A stretch of 64,000 nucleotides of DNA, taken from positions 62,001 through 126,000 of the forward strand of contig SWDT01000261.1 in assembly GCA_009193035.1 (NCBI GenBank), written 5' to 3'. A program made the position numbers and the translations under genes. Below, in pieces: positions 10,430 to 21,479 of the stretch. How positions within the stretch are numbered: position 1 is the first letter of the stretch; each line of letters starts with the position of its first letter. Below the pieces are notes generated by a model, which saw only the letters and a program-made list of their open reading frames with translations, was not told the DNA's origin and did not search any database. This DNA is from Halicephalobus mephisto. Lineage: Eukaryota; Nematoda; Chromadorea; Rhabditida; Panagrolaimidae.

Positions 10430-10630
10430 ATTTTTAGAAAATTCTAAAATTTCGTTTAGGATTATTTTACAAATTTTTATATAAATTAATTCAGAAAATT
10501 CTAAAATTCCGTGTTAAGATAATTTTTAAATTTTTATATAAATTAATTCAGAAAATTCTAAAATTCCGTGTTAAGATAATTTTCAAATTTTTATATAAAC
10601 TGATTCAGAAAATTCTAAAATTTTTTCATA
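10430..10630. repeat. Tandem repeat, ~55-bp unit
   Basis: Three to four copies of TTCAGAAAATTCTAAAATTC followed by CGTGTTAAGATAATTTT and a T-rich tail. The copies are close to identical. Confidence 0.75.
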
Positions 10631-10830
10631 TGAAATTCAGATTTTAAATTTTATTAATTTTTGTATTGAGATTATTTCGCAAAAACTGATTTTTGAACTT
10701 TTAAAACAGTATGATTTTACTTTTTTAACGCTTGAATGAATGGCCTTTGATTTCTGAAATCAGAATCAAAACTGGCAATTGCGCAACTTGTTTGTCCGTC
10801 CTTGAGATTGATTCATCTTCTTCTGATTTA

Positions 10831-11055
10831 TTATTGATTGTTTTCATGGTAGTTTTTGGCGTCATGGAGATGTATGATTTTCTTTATTTGTCCTTCGATC
10901 CATGTTGAGTGGATTTGCCATTTGGGATATAATCTACGGACCCAGATGGCCATTCGTTCGATTCGTGTTATTTTCCAAAAATGACCGCGACTAATTGTCA
11001 GCCATTCATGGTCAAATTCTAATTTTTTCCTTTTTTTATAAATCGATTTTTTCAT
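10831..11055 (-). CDS. Doubtful ORF divergent from nck-1
   Basis: Seventy-four codons on the minus strand, beginning with a low-complexity lysine-rich stretch and continuing with a more protein-like, basic segment (LTISRGHFWKITRIERM and further). Non-repetitive and richer in GC than its flanks. No domain is recognised. No acceptor-like sequence was found near the ATG, which lies in T-rich repeats. It may be a remnant exon or simply promoter sequence of nck-1. Confidence 0.2.
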   Translation of the reverse strand: MKKSIYKKRKKLEFDHEWLTISRGHFWKITRIERMAIWVRRLYPKWQIHSTWIEGQIKKIIHLHDAKNYHENNQ

Positions 11056-11300
11056 ACATTACTTTTTCTATTTTTTTATAAATAAATTTCTTTAATTTTT
11101 TCATACATTACTTTTTCTAGTTTTTTATACATCAATTTTTGTACTTTTTTATAAATTAATTTTTTCTAGTTTTTTATACATCAATTTTTGTACTTTTTAG
11201 AAATTAATTTTTTCGATTTTTTATATATCAATTTTTTTGTACTTTTTAGAAATTAATTTTTTTCATTTTCTTTGTAAATTAATTTCTACTTTTTTATAAA
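11050..11300. repeat. Low-complexity TTTTTTATANATCAATTTTTG repeats upstream of nck-1
   Basis: Five to six diverged copies of a roughly 50-bp unit with TTTTTATACATCAATTTTTG and TACTTTTTAGAAATTAATTT, directly before the nck-1 leader. Confidence 0.6.
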
Positions 11301-11363
11301 TTGTTTAAAGTTTTTCGAGTTTTAATTTTCCGGTTTAATTTAAACTTTATTTCTATTTTCAGG

Positions 11364-14300
11364 ATGAGTGAAGACGTATATGTAGTTGCTAAATATGACT
11401 ATGATACGACAGAAGTTCAAGAACTTAGTTTTAAAAAAAATGATCGATTTAAATTAATTGATGATTCTAAAAATTGGTGGAAGGTTAGTTTTGTCATTTT
11501 TAGGGGTGTTTAATTTATCTTAAAAAAAATGCTTATCATAATAGTCGTAAACGTTAATCGATAGTCGAAAATCAAGAATAATTTTATTTTTTTATTGTGG
11601 AAAATTTAAGAATTTTAGTGGTTAATATGGGTTTTTAAATTACGGTTATGATTAATTTTTTTTATTTTTTAAAACTTTTTTGAGGAAATTGATTAAGATC
11701 TTTAATTTTGTATCTGTTTTTATATCTAATGGTTGTTTTTTGGATTTTCTTATTTTTAGAATTTTGGATTTTTTTATTTTTAAGATTTTTGGATTTTCTT
11801 ATTTTTAGAATTTTTAGATTTTCTTATTTTAAAAATTTTCTTATTTTTAGAATTTTTAGATTTTCTTATTTTAAAAATTTTCTTATTTTTAGAATTTTTA
11901 GATTTTCTTATTTTAAAAATTTTCTTATTTTTAGAATTTTTAGATTTTCTTATTTTTAAGATTTTTTTATTTTAAATTTTAAGATTTTTTTATTTTTAGA
12001 GTGGTTAATTTTAAATTTCCTAATTTCTTAGGTTTTCTTATTTTAAAAATTTTTTTTATTTTTTGAAGTTTTTAAATTATTTTAGTGATTATCTTAATTC
12101 AGTAATTTTTGGAATTTTTGATTTTGAGAATTAATATTAATTTAATTCTCAGATATAAACTGAAAATTTGATTTTTAAAATGTTTTATTGATTTTTGTTT
12201 TAACTTTGGTTTTTATTTATTTAAAATTATTATAGTTTATTTGTAATTAATATTTGTGAAAAATTTGATTTTTTTGCATTTTTGACAATATTTTTTTCTC
12301 AAATATGTTTCAACAGAAATTATTTAATTTAATAGAAATTGTTCAGAAAATAGAATACTTTTGAAATTTTTGTATAATTTGTTCTGATATGAATTAGAGG
12401 CCGAAATTGCTAGGGATTATTGATAAAGTAGGTCTTTGGTCTTTGGTTATTGCTGGAATTTGACTCGATTTAAATTAACCTTAAAATTATGTCTAGTTAC
12501 GAAATATAATCGTATCGATTGGAGTTTTGTTGATAGACAGCCTCTAGGCATGAGGAATAAAATAAAAAATAATCGATATTTTTTTAAGTTTTGATTTTTT
12601 TAAAGTTATTTTTATTTTTTAAAGTTTTTATTTTTTTAATTTAAAAGTTTTGATTTTTTTAAAGTTAAGAATGTTTTAGTTTGAAATTTCAAGTTTTATC
12701 CGTGGGGGAAGGAAAACCGATTTTGAGGTTCCAGTTGAATCGCGAAATTGACTGCCTCTAGTGAATTTGAAATAATCGATTTTTAAAGTATTTTTGATTT
12801 TTGGAAATTTTTAGGTTCAAAACGAAGCTGGAAATATTGGTTTTGTACCATCAAATTTTGTTCGAAAAGAATCATTTGTGGAGAAAGCTAAAGGAACTAT
12901 AAAAGGATTGGCTAACGGTAAAAATTCTCTCTCGAACGGAAAGGTGAGTAGATTATTTGAAAATAAAATTTCTCATGAATCATCGTGAAAAAAATATTTT
13001 TTGAGGTTTTTGAAAATCTTAAATAATTTGAAAAAATATTTAAAAAATTTTTGAAAATTTAAATAATTTGAAAAAATATTTTTAAAGTTTTTAAAAATTA
13101 AAAAAAAGTTAAAATTTTAAGTACTTTTTTGGGAAATTAATTTTTTATTTATAAAAATTTAGTTTTGTTTTTTAAAAAAAATTGTTTTTAATTTTTTCAA
13201 GTTAAATGTTTTTTTAAAAATAATTTGTTTTGTGTTTTTAAAAATTTTAAAAATTCGAATGTTTCTCGAAGGAATTTTACGAAAGGCTAAGATCACTTTC
13301 AATTTTTGTAAAAATTCTTTGTGTCTATTTGAGGGTGACAGTTGAAGAAGGGACCGCGAACGGTCATTTTTGGAATTGTGCGTATTCATCGCTCTTATAT
13401 GAAATTCTGCGCGTTACGCGATAGTGGCACTGGAGAGAATTGAATGCAAACAGAAGAAAAAATGAGGCGAAAGAGGTTGTTCTCTTTTTCTCTGTTTAAA
13501 GCTTTTTCTCTGAAAATTTTTCTCTGTTTAAAGCTTTTTCTCTGAAAATTTTTCTCTGTTTAAAGCTTTTTCTCTGAAAATTTTTCTCTGTTTAAAGCTT
13601 TTTCTCTGAAAATTTTTCTCGATGACAGCTCGCGATTCTTTAGGTGGCTGCTTTTTTGTTATTTCATCAACTTTTTGATGTTTTATTGTTGTAAATTTTG
13701 TGCGGTTTATTTTAATATTTGTTAATTTTTAGAATTTTATGTTTTTTTTAGTTTAAAAAAATGGATTTTTTTAAAATGTTTGAAAAGCAATAGAAAGTTC
13801 TAGAACTTTAGAGTTTTTGAATAGTTTTAAAAATTTTAAGTTTTTTTAAAGATAAATAGAAAATTTTGAGTTTTGAAAATTTTTGAAATGGAGTAGTTTT
13901 AAAATTTGTGGTTTTTTTTGAAAAATTTGAAAATTTAAGTTTTTAAAAAATTTTAAAGATTTTGAAAATTTTAAAGAATTAAATAGAATGTTTTATAATT
14001 TTATAAATTTGAAGATTTTGAGAATTTTGTAGGAAATTTTGAATATTTTAGTTTTTGGAATTTTGTAAAAAATTTTGGAAATTTTATAATTTTTTTATAA
14101 TTTTGTAGATTTTTGAAATTTTAGTTTTTAGAATTTTGTAGGAGATTTTGAAGATTTCTGGAATTTTGTAGAATGCTCGGTAACTTTAGAAAATTACAGA
14201 GATTTTTGAACTTTCTAGAATCTACAAAATCCTGGAGGTTTCTAGAATTTTACAGAATTTTCTGAAATTTCGGATTTTTGTAGTGGATTTTATAAAGCTT

Positions 14301-15890
14301 TTGTTCTTAAAATTAGACGGAAGTTTTAGGATTTTAGAAATTCGTGCTAGGTTTTAAAAGTATTTTTTAAAAGTGTTATTGGAAAATTAATGTTATTGGT
14401 TTTAGACTGTATTCAGTGAGCAGAACGGGGGTTCGAACCATATACCACAGACCAGTAGAATGGCTGAGACGAGTTATGCCATTGCAAAGTATAATTATGA
14501 ACCACAAAGAGAAGATGAACTTCAATTAACAAGAGGTGATACTGTTACAGTAATTGAAAGAAGTTCAGATGGATGGTGGAAAGGTGAAGTAAATGGTCAA
14601 ATGGGATGGTTTCCTTCTAATTATGTAGATCCAACAAATCCTCCATCGAATGGAGGAGCGATGGCTCAACCGTATCCTGCTGATTATGGAATGGATTATA
14701 ATTCGGGATCAAATGGATTTTCAGATACGCAAACAATTTTAGAAGTAAGATATTTAATAAATTTAAATTTATATATGGAAATTTTTTAGGTTGTGACAAC
14801 ATTGTACGATTTTGATGCTCAAAATTCTGAAGAATTGTCATTTAGAAGAGGTGAAAGATTGGAAATAATTGAACATCCGGTTCATGATCCAGAATGGTGG
14901 AAAGCAAGAAATGCTTCGGGACAAACAGGATTAGTTCCGATTAATTATATTAAAATTGTTGATAGAAATAATTCTCAAACAACAACAGTATCAGGTATTT
15001 CTGGATTGACTGGTCCATATGCCAATAAAGAATGGTATTTTGGATTGATTAAAAGACAACAAAGTGAGCAATTGTTGAATCAACAAGGACGAGAAGGAGA
15101 TTTTCTTGTTAGAGATAGTGAAACAAATGTAAGTTTTAATTTAAATATGAAAAAAGATTTTTGGGATTTTTAAAATATTTTTATTATTGAAATTCAAGAA
15201 TATAGTTTTTTAATTTGTGTGATATTAGTTTAGAAGTTTGTAATTTTATTGGAGGAGAATGTGATTTTAGAAGGTTAGTTGTGAAAGGGGAGTTATCACG
15301 TAGATTAGTTTTGAAGTGTTTTATTAATTTGTCTCGAGACTATTTTTAGGGATGTTTGTAGTTTTTATAATATATGATTGAAAAATAATCATTTAGGTTG
15401 TTTTAGTTTCTAGAAAGTTATATAAATTCCTTCCGAAATCGTTTTATAATAGTTTTTAGTTTATTTTCTATATAATATATGATTGATTGAAAAATAATCA
15501 TCATTTAGGTTGTTTTAGTTTCTAGAAAGTTGTATAAACTCCTCCCAAAACCGTTTTATAGTAATTTTTAGTTCAGTTTTTATGATGAAGAAATCTAAAT
15601 TATTACGTAAATTACTTTGATTGAGGGTAATTTTGTAATAGACTATTTTTACGTGAATGTTTTTGATTAAATATTTTTAGCCCGGGGATTACTCGATTTC
15701 GATGAAAGGGAACTTGAGAAATATGCATTTCTGGGTGCAAGTGGATCGTCAACAAGGAACGTTCAGAATCGGCAACCGATCGTTCTCATCTATGGATGAT
15801 CTAATTTCACATTACATGTCTTCACCGATCTTCAACGATGAAGGAACAAGAGAAAGGTTATTTCTTGTCAAACCTCTTCCAAGGTACTGA
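11364..15890 (+). CDS. nck-1: NCK adaptor (SH3-SH3-SH3-SH2)
   Basis: Cytoplasmic adaptor that couples phosphotyrosine proteins, through its SH2 domain, to actin regulators such as WASP/N-WASP, PAK and WIP through its SH3 domains. The five exons are 11364-11483, 12815-12943, 14406-14744, 14790-15128 and 15681-15890, all in phase 0, giving 378 residues. SH3-1 is about residues 5-55 ([18 protein letters not shown]) and is split by intron 1. SH3-2 is about 106-158 ([20 protein letters not shown]). SH3-3 is about 197-253 ([22 protein letters not shown]). The SH2 runs from W278 to the C-terminus with FLVRDSE carrying the phosphotyrosine-binding Arg. The start codon follows TTTTCAG by one base (AG at 11361-11362), as for a trans-spliced leader. 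An internal ATG at 14460 would give a form lacking SH3-1; C. elegans is reported to have such a short isoform. Introns 1, 2 and 4 carry repeats. Confidence 0.95.
11740..11960. repeat. Intronic tandem repeat, ~41-bp TTTAGATTTTCTTATTT unit
   Basis: Four or more near-identical copies of TTTTTAGATTTTCTTATTTT and AAAAATTTTCTTATTTTTAG in nck-1 intron 1. It makes a hydrophobic repetitive reading frame that is not a gene. Confidence 0.8.
13486..13624. repeat. Perfect 33-bp minisatellite in nck-1 intron 2
   Basis: Four consecutive, apparently identical copies of a 33-bp unit made of TCTCTGTTTAAAGC followed by TTTTTCTCTGAAAATTTTT. Perfect identity suggests recent expansion. An island of ordinary composition (13310-13450) sits just before it. 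Confidence 0.92.
15200..15465. repeat. Copy B of a ~255-bp segmental duplication (nck-1 intron 4)
   Basis: Same sequence and orientation as 9903-10160. After the shared block (to about 15465) a partial second copy of its last 90 bp follows (15475-15560), so the duplication has also expanded locally. Confidence 0.88.
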
Positions 15891-16058
15891 ATTTACTTTT
15901 TTTTCGGCCACAAATAATGGTAACAGTGTTATCATTAATATCTACAATTTGTGAAAGTATTATTGCCTCGATTTTTCATTGTATGTGAAAAGCCATAAGA
16001 TAAAAATTTTTATGAAAAAAAAAAATGGCAAATAATTTGAAAGAAAAATTAAACTGGT

Positions 16059-17012
16059 TTAATAATAGCCTTCGGGCATGAGATAAAGTTGATTTGAAGG
16101 AACCCATCCTGTCTCGCCACGATTGTTTTTGCAATATGTCCAATCAGGTCCCATTTTAGAAAATTTTAATGTTTCACCATATTTGATTGTTAATTGTTGA
16201 TCGCCTTCTGATATCCAATCATTTTTTGCTCGAGCTGTTTGATATTCTTTAATATTATTATGATTTCTATAATCATATGTATTACTTGTTGATGGATAAT
16301 TATTAATATTATTAAAATTTGTTTCATTTGATGATATTATATCATCTGCAGATTCTTCTGGTTCATCTTCTTCAAAAATTGTTAATGGTTCAAAAACTTT
16401 TCCTGAAGTTATGAGACTTTCGGTTTTTTGATTTTGGGGATTTTGAGGATTTTCTTGAAGATATTTGATTTCTTCGATCATTTGACGACAAATTGGACAA
16501 TTATCGTAACCTTTGAAATTGTTTGATTTCCATGTATCGTATTTTTGATGATTTTCGAGATGTTTTAAGTAAGCTCTGGTTGGGCCGATGTGGTTTTGGT
16601 CGAGCCCTGAGGCAGGGAGGGGATTTCTTAGTTCTGGTTTTGTTGGATTTTTCGTTGGTTTTAGGCCTGGAAAAACAGGAACACCTTGAATTTCGAGCAT
16701 TTTTAAAACTCTATTTTTTGTTTGTTCTTTTTTTTCTTCTGGTGACATTGACTGAACTTCTACAGTACCGTTTACTTCTGTCGAAGGTAAAATTGTTCTT
16801 TTTTCAAGATCCACAATATGATCCACATTGTTGAAATCCGTAAAAATCGTTAATTGACCATTTGGAGATATTTGTGGAGATTCTTTTTTAAATTGAGGCA
16901 AAACGGGTCTTTTTGGAGATGTTTTAGGTTTGACGGTTTTGGAATAATCTGGAGGCGGAATAAATGGTAATTTCGGATTGCCTCCGGGAGATTTATCTTG
17001 AGTCGAAAACAT
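16059..17012 (-). CDS. SH3-domain protein with proline-rich N-terminus and a CxxC motif
   Basis: Single-exon gene of 317 residues. The ATG at 17012 follows TTTTCAG|AA, a textbook nematode trans-splice acceptor, which fixes the start despite an open frame further upstream. The N-terminal ~45 residues are proline- and lysine-rich (PFIPPPDYSKTVKPK, SPKRPVLPQ) and could be SH3 ligands. The middle has IQGVPVFPGLKP, GPTRAYLKHLENH and an isolated CPICRQMI, which resembles half a zinc-binding site. An acidic (EEDEPEESADD) and Asn-rich linker follows. The C-terminal ~60 residues are an SH3 domain: AKNDWISEGDQQLTIKYGE, DWTYCKNNRGETGWVPSNQL. It is convergent with nck-1 (168 bp between stops). I cannot assign an orthologue; adaptor or scaffold is the likely role. 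Confidence 0.85.
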   Translation of the reverse strand: MFSTQDKSPGGNPKLPFIPPPDYSKTVKPKTSPKRPVLPQFKKESPQISPNGQLTIFTDFNNVDHIVDLEKRTILPSTEVNGTVEVQSMSPEEKKEQTKNRVLKMLEIQGVPVFPGLKPTKNPTKPELRNPLPASGLDQNHIGPTRAYLKHLENHQKYDTWKSNNFKGYDNCPICRQMIEEIKYLQENPQNPQNQKTESLITSGKVFEPLTIFEEDEPEESADDIISSNETNFNNINNYPSTSNTYDYRNHNNIKEYQTARAKNDWISEGDQQLTIKYGETLKFSKMGPDWTYCKNNRGETGWVPSNQLYLMPEGYY

Positions 17013-17014
17013 TT

Positions 17015-17017
17015 CTG
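17015..17017 (-). promoter_or_regulatory. Trans-splice acceptor of the SH3-domain gene
   Basis: The minus strand reads ATAAATTTTCAG|AAATG. The consensus TTTTCAG is two bases before the start codon and no donor-bearing exon is evident upstream. Confidence 0.65.
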
Positions 17018-17109
17018 AAAATTTATAATTAAACAATTTTTTAAAATTAATAATCGAAATTTAAATTTTTCACACTGAAACAAAATGAATTTTTTTTAAA
17101 TTGATCGAA

Positions 17110-17855
17110 TTTGATATATATTTAAAAAAGATTATTTTTTTCTAAGAAAAGTCCGAATTTCGAAAGTTATTTCTTGACACGAAAAATTTCAATTTTAAAA
17201 ATCTTGTCTTAACACGAAAAGTCCGAATTTGGAAGTTTTATCTTAACACGAAAAGTTTGGATTTTTAATATCTTGTCTTAGCACGAAAAAGTCCGAATTT
17301 CTAAAGTTATCTCTCGACGCGAAAAGCCCGAATTTCTAAAGTTATTTCTCGACGCGAAAAGTTCAAATTTCTAAAGTTATCTCTTAAGACGAAAAATTCG
17401 AATTTTCAAAGTTATCTCTCGACGTGAAAAGTCTGAATTTCTAAAGTTATCTCTCGACGCGAAAAGTCCGAATTTCTAAAGTTATCTCTCGACGCGAAAA
17501 GCCCGAATTTCCAAAGTTATTTCTCGACGCGAAAAGTTCAAATTTCTAAAGTTATCTCTCAATGCGGAAAGTCCGAATTTCTAAAGTTATCTCTCAACGC
17601 GAAAAGTTCAAATTTCCAAAGTTATCTCTCAACGCGAAAAGTTCAAATTTTCAAAGTTATCTCTTAGCACGAAAAATTCCGAATTTCTAAAGTTATCTCT
17701 CGACGCGAAAAGTCTGAATTTCCAAAGTTATCTCTTAGCACGAAAAAATCAAAATGAAAAATGTTGTCTTAACACGAAATTTCAGGCGTTGTTTCCTAGC
17801 ACGAAAATTTTAAATTTTGAAAGTACCGTCTTAGTGCAAAAAGCCCAAATTTCGA
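17110..17855. repeat. Minisatellite, ~35-bp ACGCGAAAAGTCCGAATTTC unit
   Basis: About twenty tandem copies of a 34-36-bp unit: TCTCGACGCGAAAAG, TCCGAATTT, CTAAAGTTA. The same family as 516-880, with a longer and more uniform central part (about 17330-17710). Confidence 0.92.
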
Positions 17856-18224
17856 CTTCGACTTTTGATCGTCAACATTGATAAAGCGTAACATAGAAAT
17901 AAACGTTTCAATGCATGTATAAAAATTGAAAGGCTTTGGGATTAGTGTGGAAGAACATAAAGTTGATAAGAACAGAGAAAAATGATTAAAGTTCTCCAAA
18001 TAAGGCAGATTAATCGAAAAATAAAAATATATAAGGAGAAAATTAATCAGAAATATTACCTTAATATAATCCCGTCTTAGAAAGTCCCGGAAGATTACAG
18101 TTCAAAGCGATTCTGAATTTTGAGACGATCAAACTACAAAATTCAGGAAATTTCAAAGTTAATTTTATTTTTTTAAATTTATTATTAAATATATTTAATT
18201 TATTCAAATTTGTGTCCTAAAGCG

Positions 18225-18660
18225 AAAATTATAAAGAAAAATAAAATTTTAAAACATTTCAGGTCTTGCAGCGAAAAGTATCAAAAATCAGGCAATGGCG
18301 GGAAATTTGAAAATTAATTTTTATTTTTTTTTAGTTCATTGCCAAAAGCACTGGATTTTTAAATTTTTGTCTTGAAGCGAAAACTTTTAGAAAAAATAAA
18401 CTAAAAAATTTAGGTCTTGCAGCGAAAAATATAAAAAAATCAGGGAATGGCGGGAAATTTGAAAATTAATTTTTATTTTTTTTAGTTCATTGCCAGAAGC
18501 ACTGGATTTTTAGATTTTTGTCTTGAAGCGAAAACTTTTAAAAAAATAAACTAAAAAAATTTTAGGTCTTGCAGCGAAAAGTACCAAAAAATCAGGGAAT
18601 GGCGGGAAATTTGAAAATTAATTTTTATTTTTTTCAATTCATTGCCAGAAGCACTGGATT
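18225..18660. repeat. Tandem repeat, ~150-bp unit, three copies
   Basis: Units begin near 18263, 18412 and 18565 with AGGTCTTGCAGCGAAAA. They continue with AATGGCGGGAAATTTGAAAA, AGTTCATTGCCAGAAGCACT and GTCTTGAAGCGAAAAC. Copies are about 90-95% alike by eye. Confidence 0.88.
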
Positions 18661-19090
18661 TCCAATTATATTGACAATCTAATTGAAGTAGTTTGTTTGG
18701 CTCTTCCAAAATGAAAGAAAATTAAAAGAATCAAAAAATATCGGAATTTTTCTGTACAAAGAAGCAAAATGACTGATATGACCTCCGACATAAAGGAAAA
18801 AATGTCTCAGGTATCTTTGACTTCCAAGTAGAAAACCGAGAATGTCAAAGTAGAGATAAGTGAAATCGGAAGATAAAAATTCAAACAAGTTTTTTTCAAG
18901 AATGAATCCAGAATTGCACAAATGCGAAAATTTAAAAATTGAAATTTTCCTGAGGCGATTTTCTAGAAAACTAAAAAATTTTAAATTTCGAAGCTTTCTG
19001 TAAAATTTTGGAAATCTTCGAAATTAAAAAAATTTGGAAAATTCTTCATACAAAAAAGCGTATCTTTTGGTCTTGTAATAATTTCAAATT
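18661..19090. other. Intergenic, no gene seen
   Basis: Non-repetitive sequence of moderate composition at 18680-18930, open on the minus strand for about 80 codons but with no recognised protein and no clear splice signals. Confidence 0.4.
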
Positions 19091-19765
19091 ATGACAAAAA
19101 TGAACACAATTGTCACATTTTTGTGAATATTTGATATTTAGGGGAAAATTAAAAAATAATAGTGACGATTTAAATTTGTTACTGAATTAAAAGTTGTTTT
19201 TTTGTAGTAATAGGAACGTTTCGCCAATCTGTGGCAGTAAGATCGTTTCGCCAAAACTATGGCAATAAGAACGTTTCGCCAAGACTATGACAATAAGAAC
19301 GTTTCGCCAAGACTATGATAATAAGAACATTTCGCCAATCTGTGGCAGTAAGAACATTTCGCCAAGACTATGACAATAAGAACATTTCACCAAGACTATG
19401 ATAATAAGAACATTTCGCCAATCTGTGGCAATAAAAATGTTTCGCCAAGACTATGATAATAAGAACATTTCGCCAATCTGTGGCAGTAAGAACATTTCGC
19501 CAAGACTATGATAATAAGAACGTTTCGTCAATCTATGGCAATAAGATTGTTTCGCCAAGACTATGATAATAAAAACATTTTACTCATCACTATGAAAGAA
19601 AACGTTCCACAAATTCTTCACAAAAAAGTACTTTAAGTTTTATAACAATTGCAAAACGTGATGCAATCGTCACATTTTCCATAAATATTTGACATTTATG
19701 ACGAACATTAAAAAAAATAACAGTGATGATTTCCACTTGTTACTGAATTAAAAGTTGTTTTTTTG
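19090..19765. repeat. ~30-bp minisatellite flanked by a ~100-bp direct repeat
   Basis: Between 19205 and 19580 there are about twelve copies of AATAAGAACGTTTCGCCAAG followed by ACTATGACA or CTGTGGCA. The array is bracketed by two similar ~100-bp segments in the same orientation (about 19090-19200 and 19665-19765), both ending TTACTGAATTAAAAGTTG followed by T-runs. Confidence 0.88.
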
Positions 19766-20585
19766 TGTAAAGAATTCTGGAAACTTTCACAGAAATCGAG
19801 GAAATTTTTGAAATCTCCTATTAGATTCTGGAAATTTGCAGAAATTTCTTCAAAATTCTGGAAGAGTCTAAAATTGTTAGAAGAGCTTTTGGAAGTTCTA
19901 TAAGCTTCCACAGAATTTCGAACATTTCAGAAAATTACAAGATTTAGAAAATTTTCAGAAATTTCTAAGGAATTCAAAAAAATTCAAAAAATTAAAAATT
20001 TTAAAAAATTTAGAAAAATTAAAAATTCGAAAATTTTTAAAAAGTTTTATAGAATTTCAAGATTTCAGAAATTTCTACAAAATTCTAAAAACATAAACTT
20101 TTTTAAATTCCAAGAAAAATTTTTAAAAATTTAGAAAAATTAAAAAATTTTTTTATAGAATTTCAAGATTTCAGAAATTTCTACAAAATTCCAAAAACAG
20201 AATTTTTTAAATTCCAAGAAAAATTTTTAAAAATTGAATTTTTACATAAATCTACTTTTCTGGAAAATTACGATTAAGAGGAAAAAAAATCGACGGTCGT
20301 TAATGCAAAAACGATCTTGAAAAGTGAATTCAAATAAATATTTAAGCATTTTCAAAGACGAAAAAATCCAAAAAATTTTAAAACTTATCAATCAAAAAAA
20401 ACAGGAGTTTTTTCGGAGGCTGTAAAAAACGGAGATTTGAGCGGAATTTTTTGAGTTATCTAAGGCAGTAAATTCAAAAAAACATCAAATAGAAATATGA
20501 CACGTGTGAATTGGGGCACTTTGAGGTCGATTCTCCGAGTACTAACTCAACTTTGCTCAAAAGATCAACAAAAAAGGCCACAGTT
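19766..20585. other. Low-complexity intergenic DNA
   Basis: A/T-rich runs of AATTTCTACAAAATTCTAAA type. A short patch of mixed composition at 20480-20580. No gene seen. Confidence 0.5.
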
Positions 20586-21130
20586 AAAAATTGAAATAAA
20601 CAATATTCGTGGTGGGACCGCAATTCCGAATTTGTTTTAGAAATAAAGAAATAAATAAATGTCTCACCGCGAAAAATAAGTAAAAAAGATGATAATTAAA
20701 AATTGAAATTAAATAATATTCGTGGTGGGACCGCAATTCGGAATTTATTTTAGAAATAAAGAAATAATATATATCTCGTCAAGAAAAATAAAAAAGATCA
20801 TAATTAAAAATTGAAATAAACAATATTCGTGGTGGGACCGCAATTCGGGATTTATTTTAAAAATAAATAAATAAATAAATGTCTCATCGCGAAAAATAAA
20901 AAATATCATAATTAAAAATTGAAATTAAATAATATTCGTGGTGGGACCACAATTCAGAATTTATTTTAAAAATAAATAAATAAATGTCCCATCGCGAAAA
21001 ATAAATAAAATAGCCACAGTTAAAAATGAAATTAAATAATATTCGTGGTGGGACCATTACTTAAGTTAAATTTTTTTAAAATTTATTAAATAAATATAGG
21101 TCCTATCACGAATGAAGTTTAAAAATAAAT
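20586..21130. repeat. Tandem repeat, ~110-bp unit with ATTCGTGGTGGGACC core
   Basis: Five units near 20600, 20710, 20820, 20930 and 21040 contain AATATTCGTGGTGGGACCGC and GTCTCACCGCGAAAAATA. Related to the arrays at 1.2-2.1 kb and 23.9-24.8 kb. Confidence 0.88.
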
Positions 21131-21479
21131 TTTAAAAAATCAAAAATTATTCATGATGAGATCACTAAAATTAAATTTAAAAAATAATAAAAAAAAAATA
21201 AAAAAATTTAGAAATTAAAAAAGTAATAAAAAAATTTAAAAAAAATGAATATTGGTCTCACCAGGAAATTTATAAAAAATGAACTAAGATAATGTTTGGG
21301 AAAAATGATTTTTTATGAGATCATTCAAAATTTTTTCGGAAACGATCAAAGAATTGTCGACGAAATAGGTACTAACAACGCCAAGTATGACGTCTAAAGG
21401 ACCAAATAGCTGAGAAAATAATTAAAGAATGAATCAGCTATCATTAAGGGCGGTAACATTGTTGAAATTTTTCTATCAA
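21131..21479. other. Intergenic spacer between two repeat arrays
   Basis: A/T-rich with a small mixed patch at 21340-21460. No gene seen. Confidence 0.5.

Noticed and set aside
11708..11959. Open frame with repeated hydrophobic Phe/Leu/Ile/Arg peptides
   Set aside because: Produced by an A/T-rich tandem repeat whose period keeps a frame open; no splice or codon evidence.
17110..17855. Regular ~35-bp repeats resembling a CRISPR array
   Set aside because: The units are contiguous tandem copies without unique spacers, in a eukaryotic setting; this is a minisatellite.
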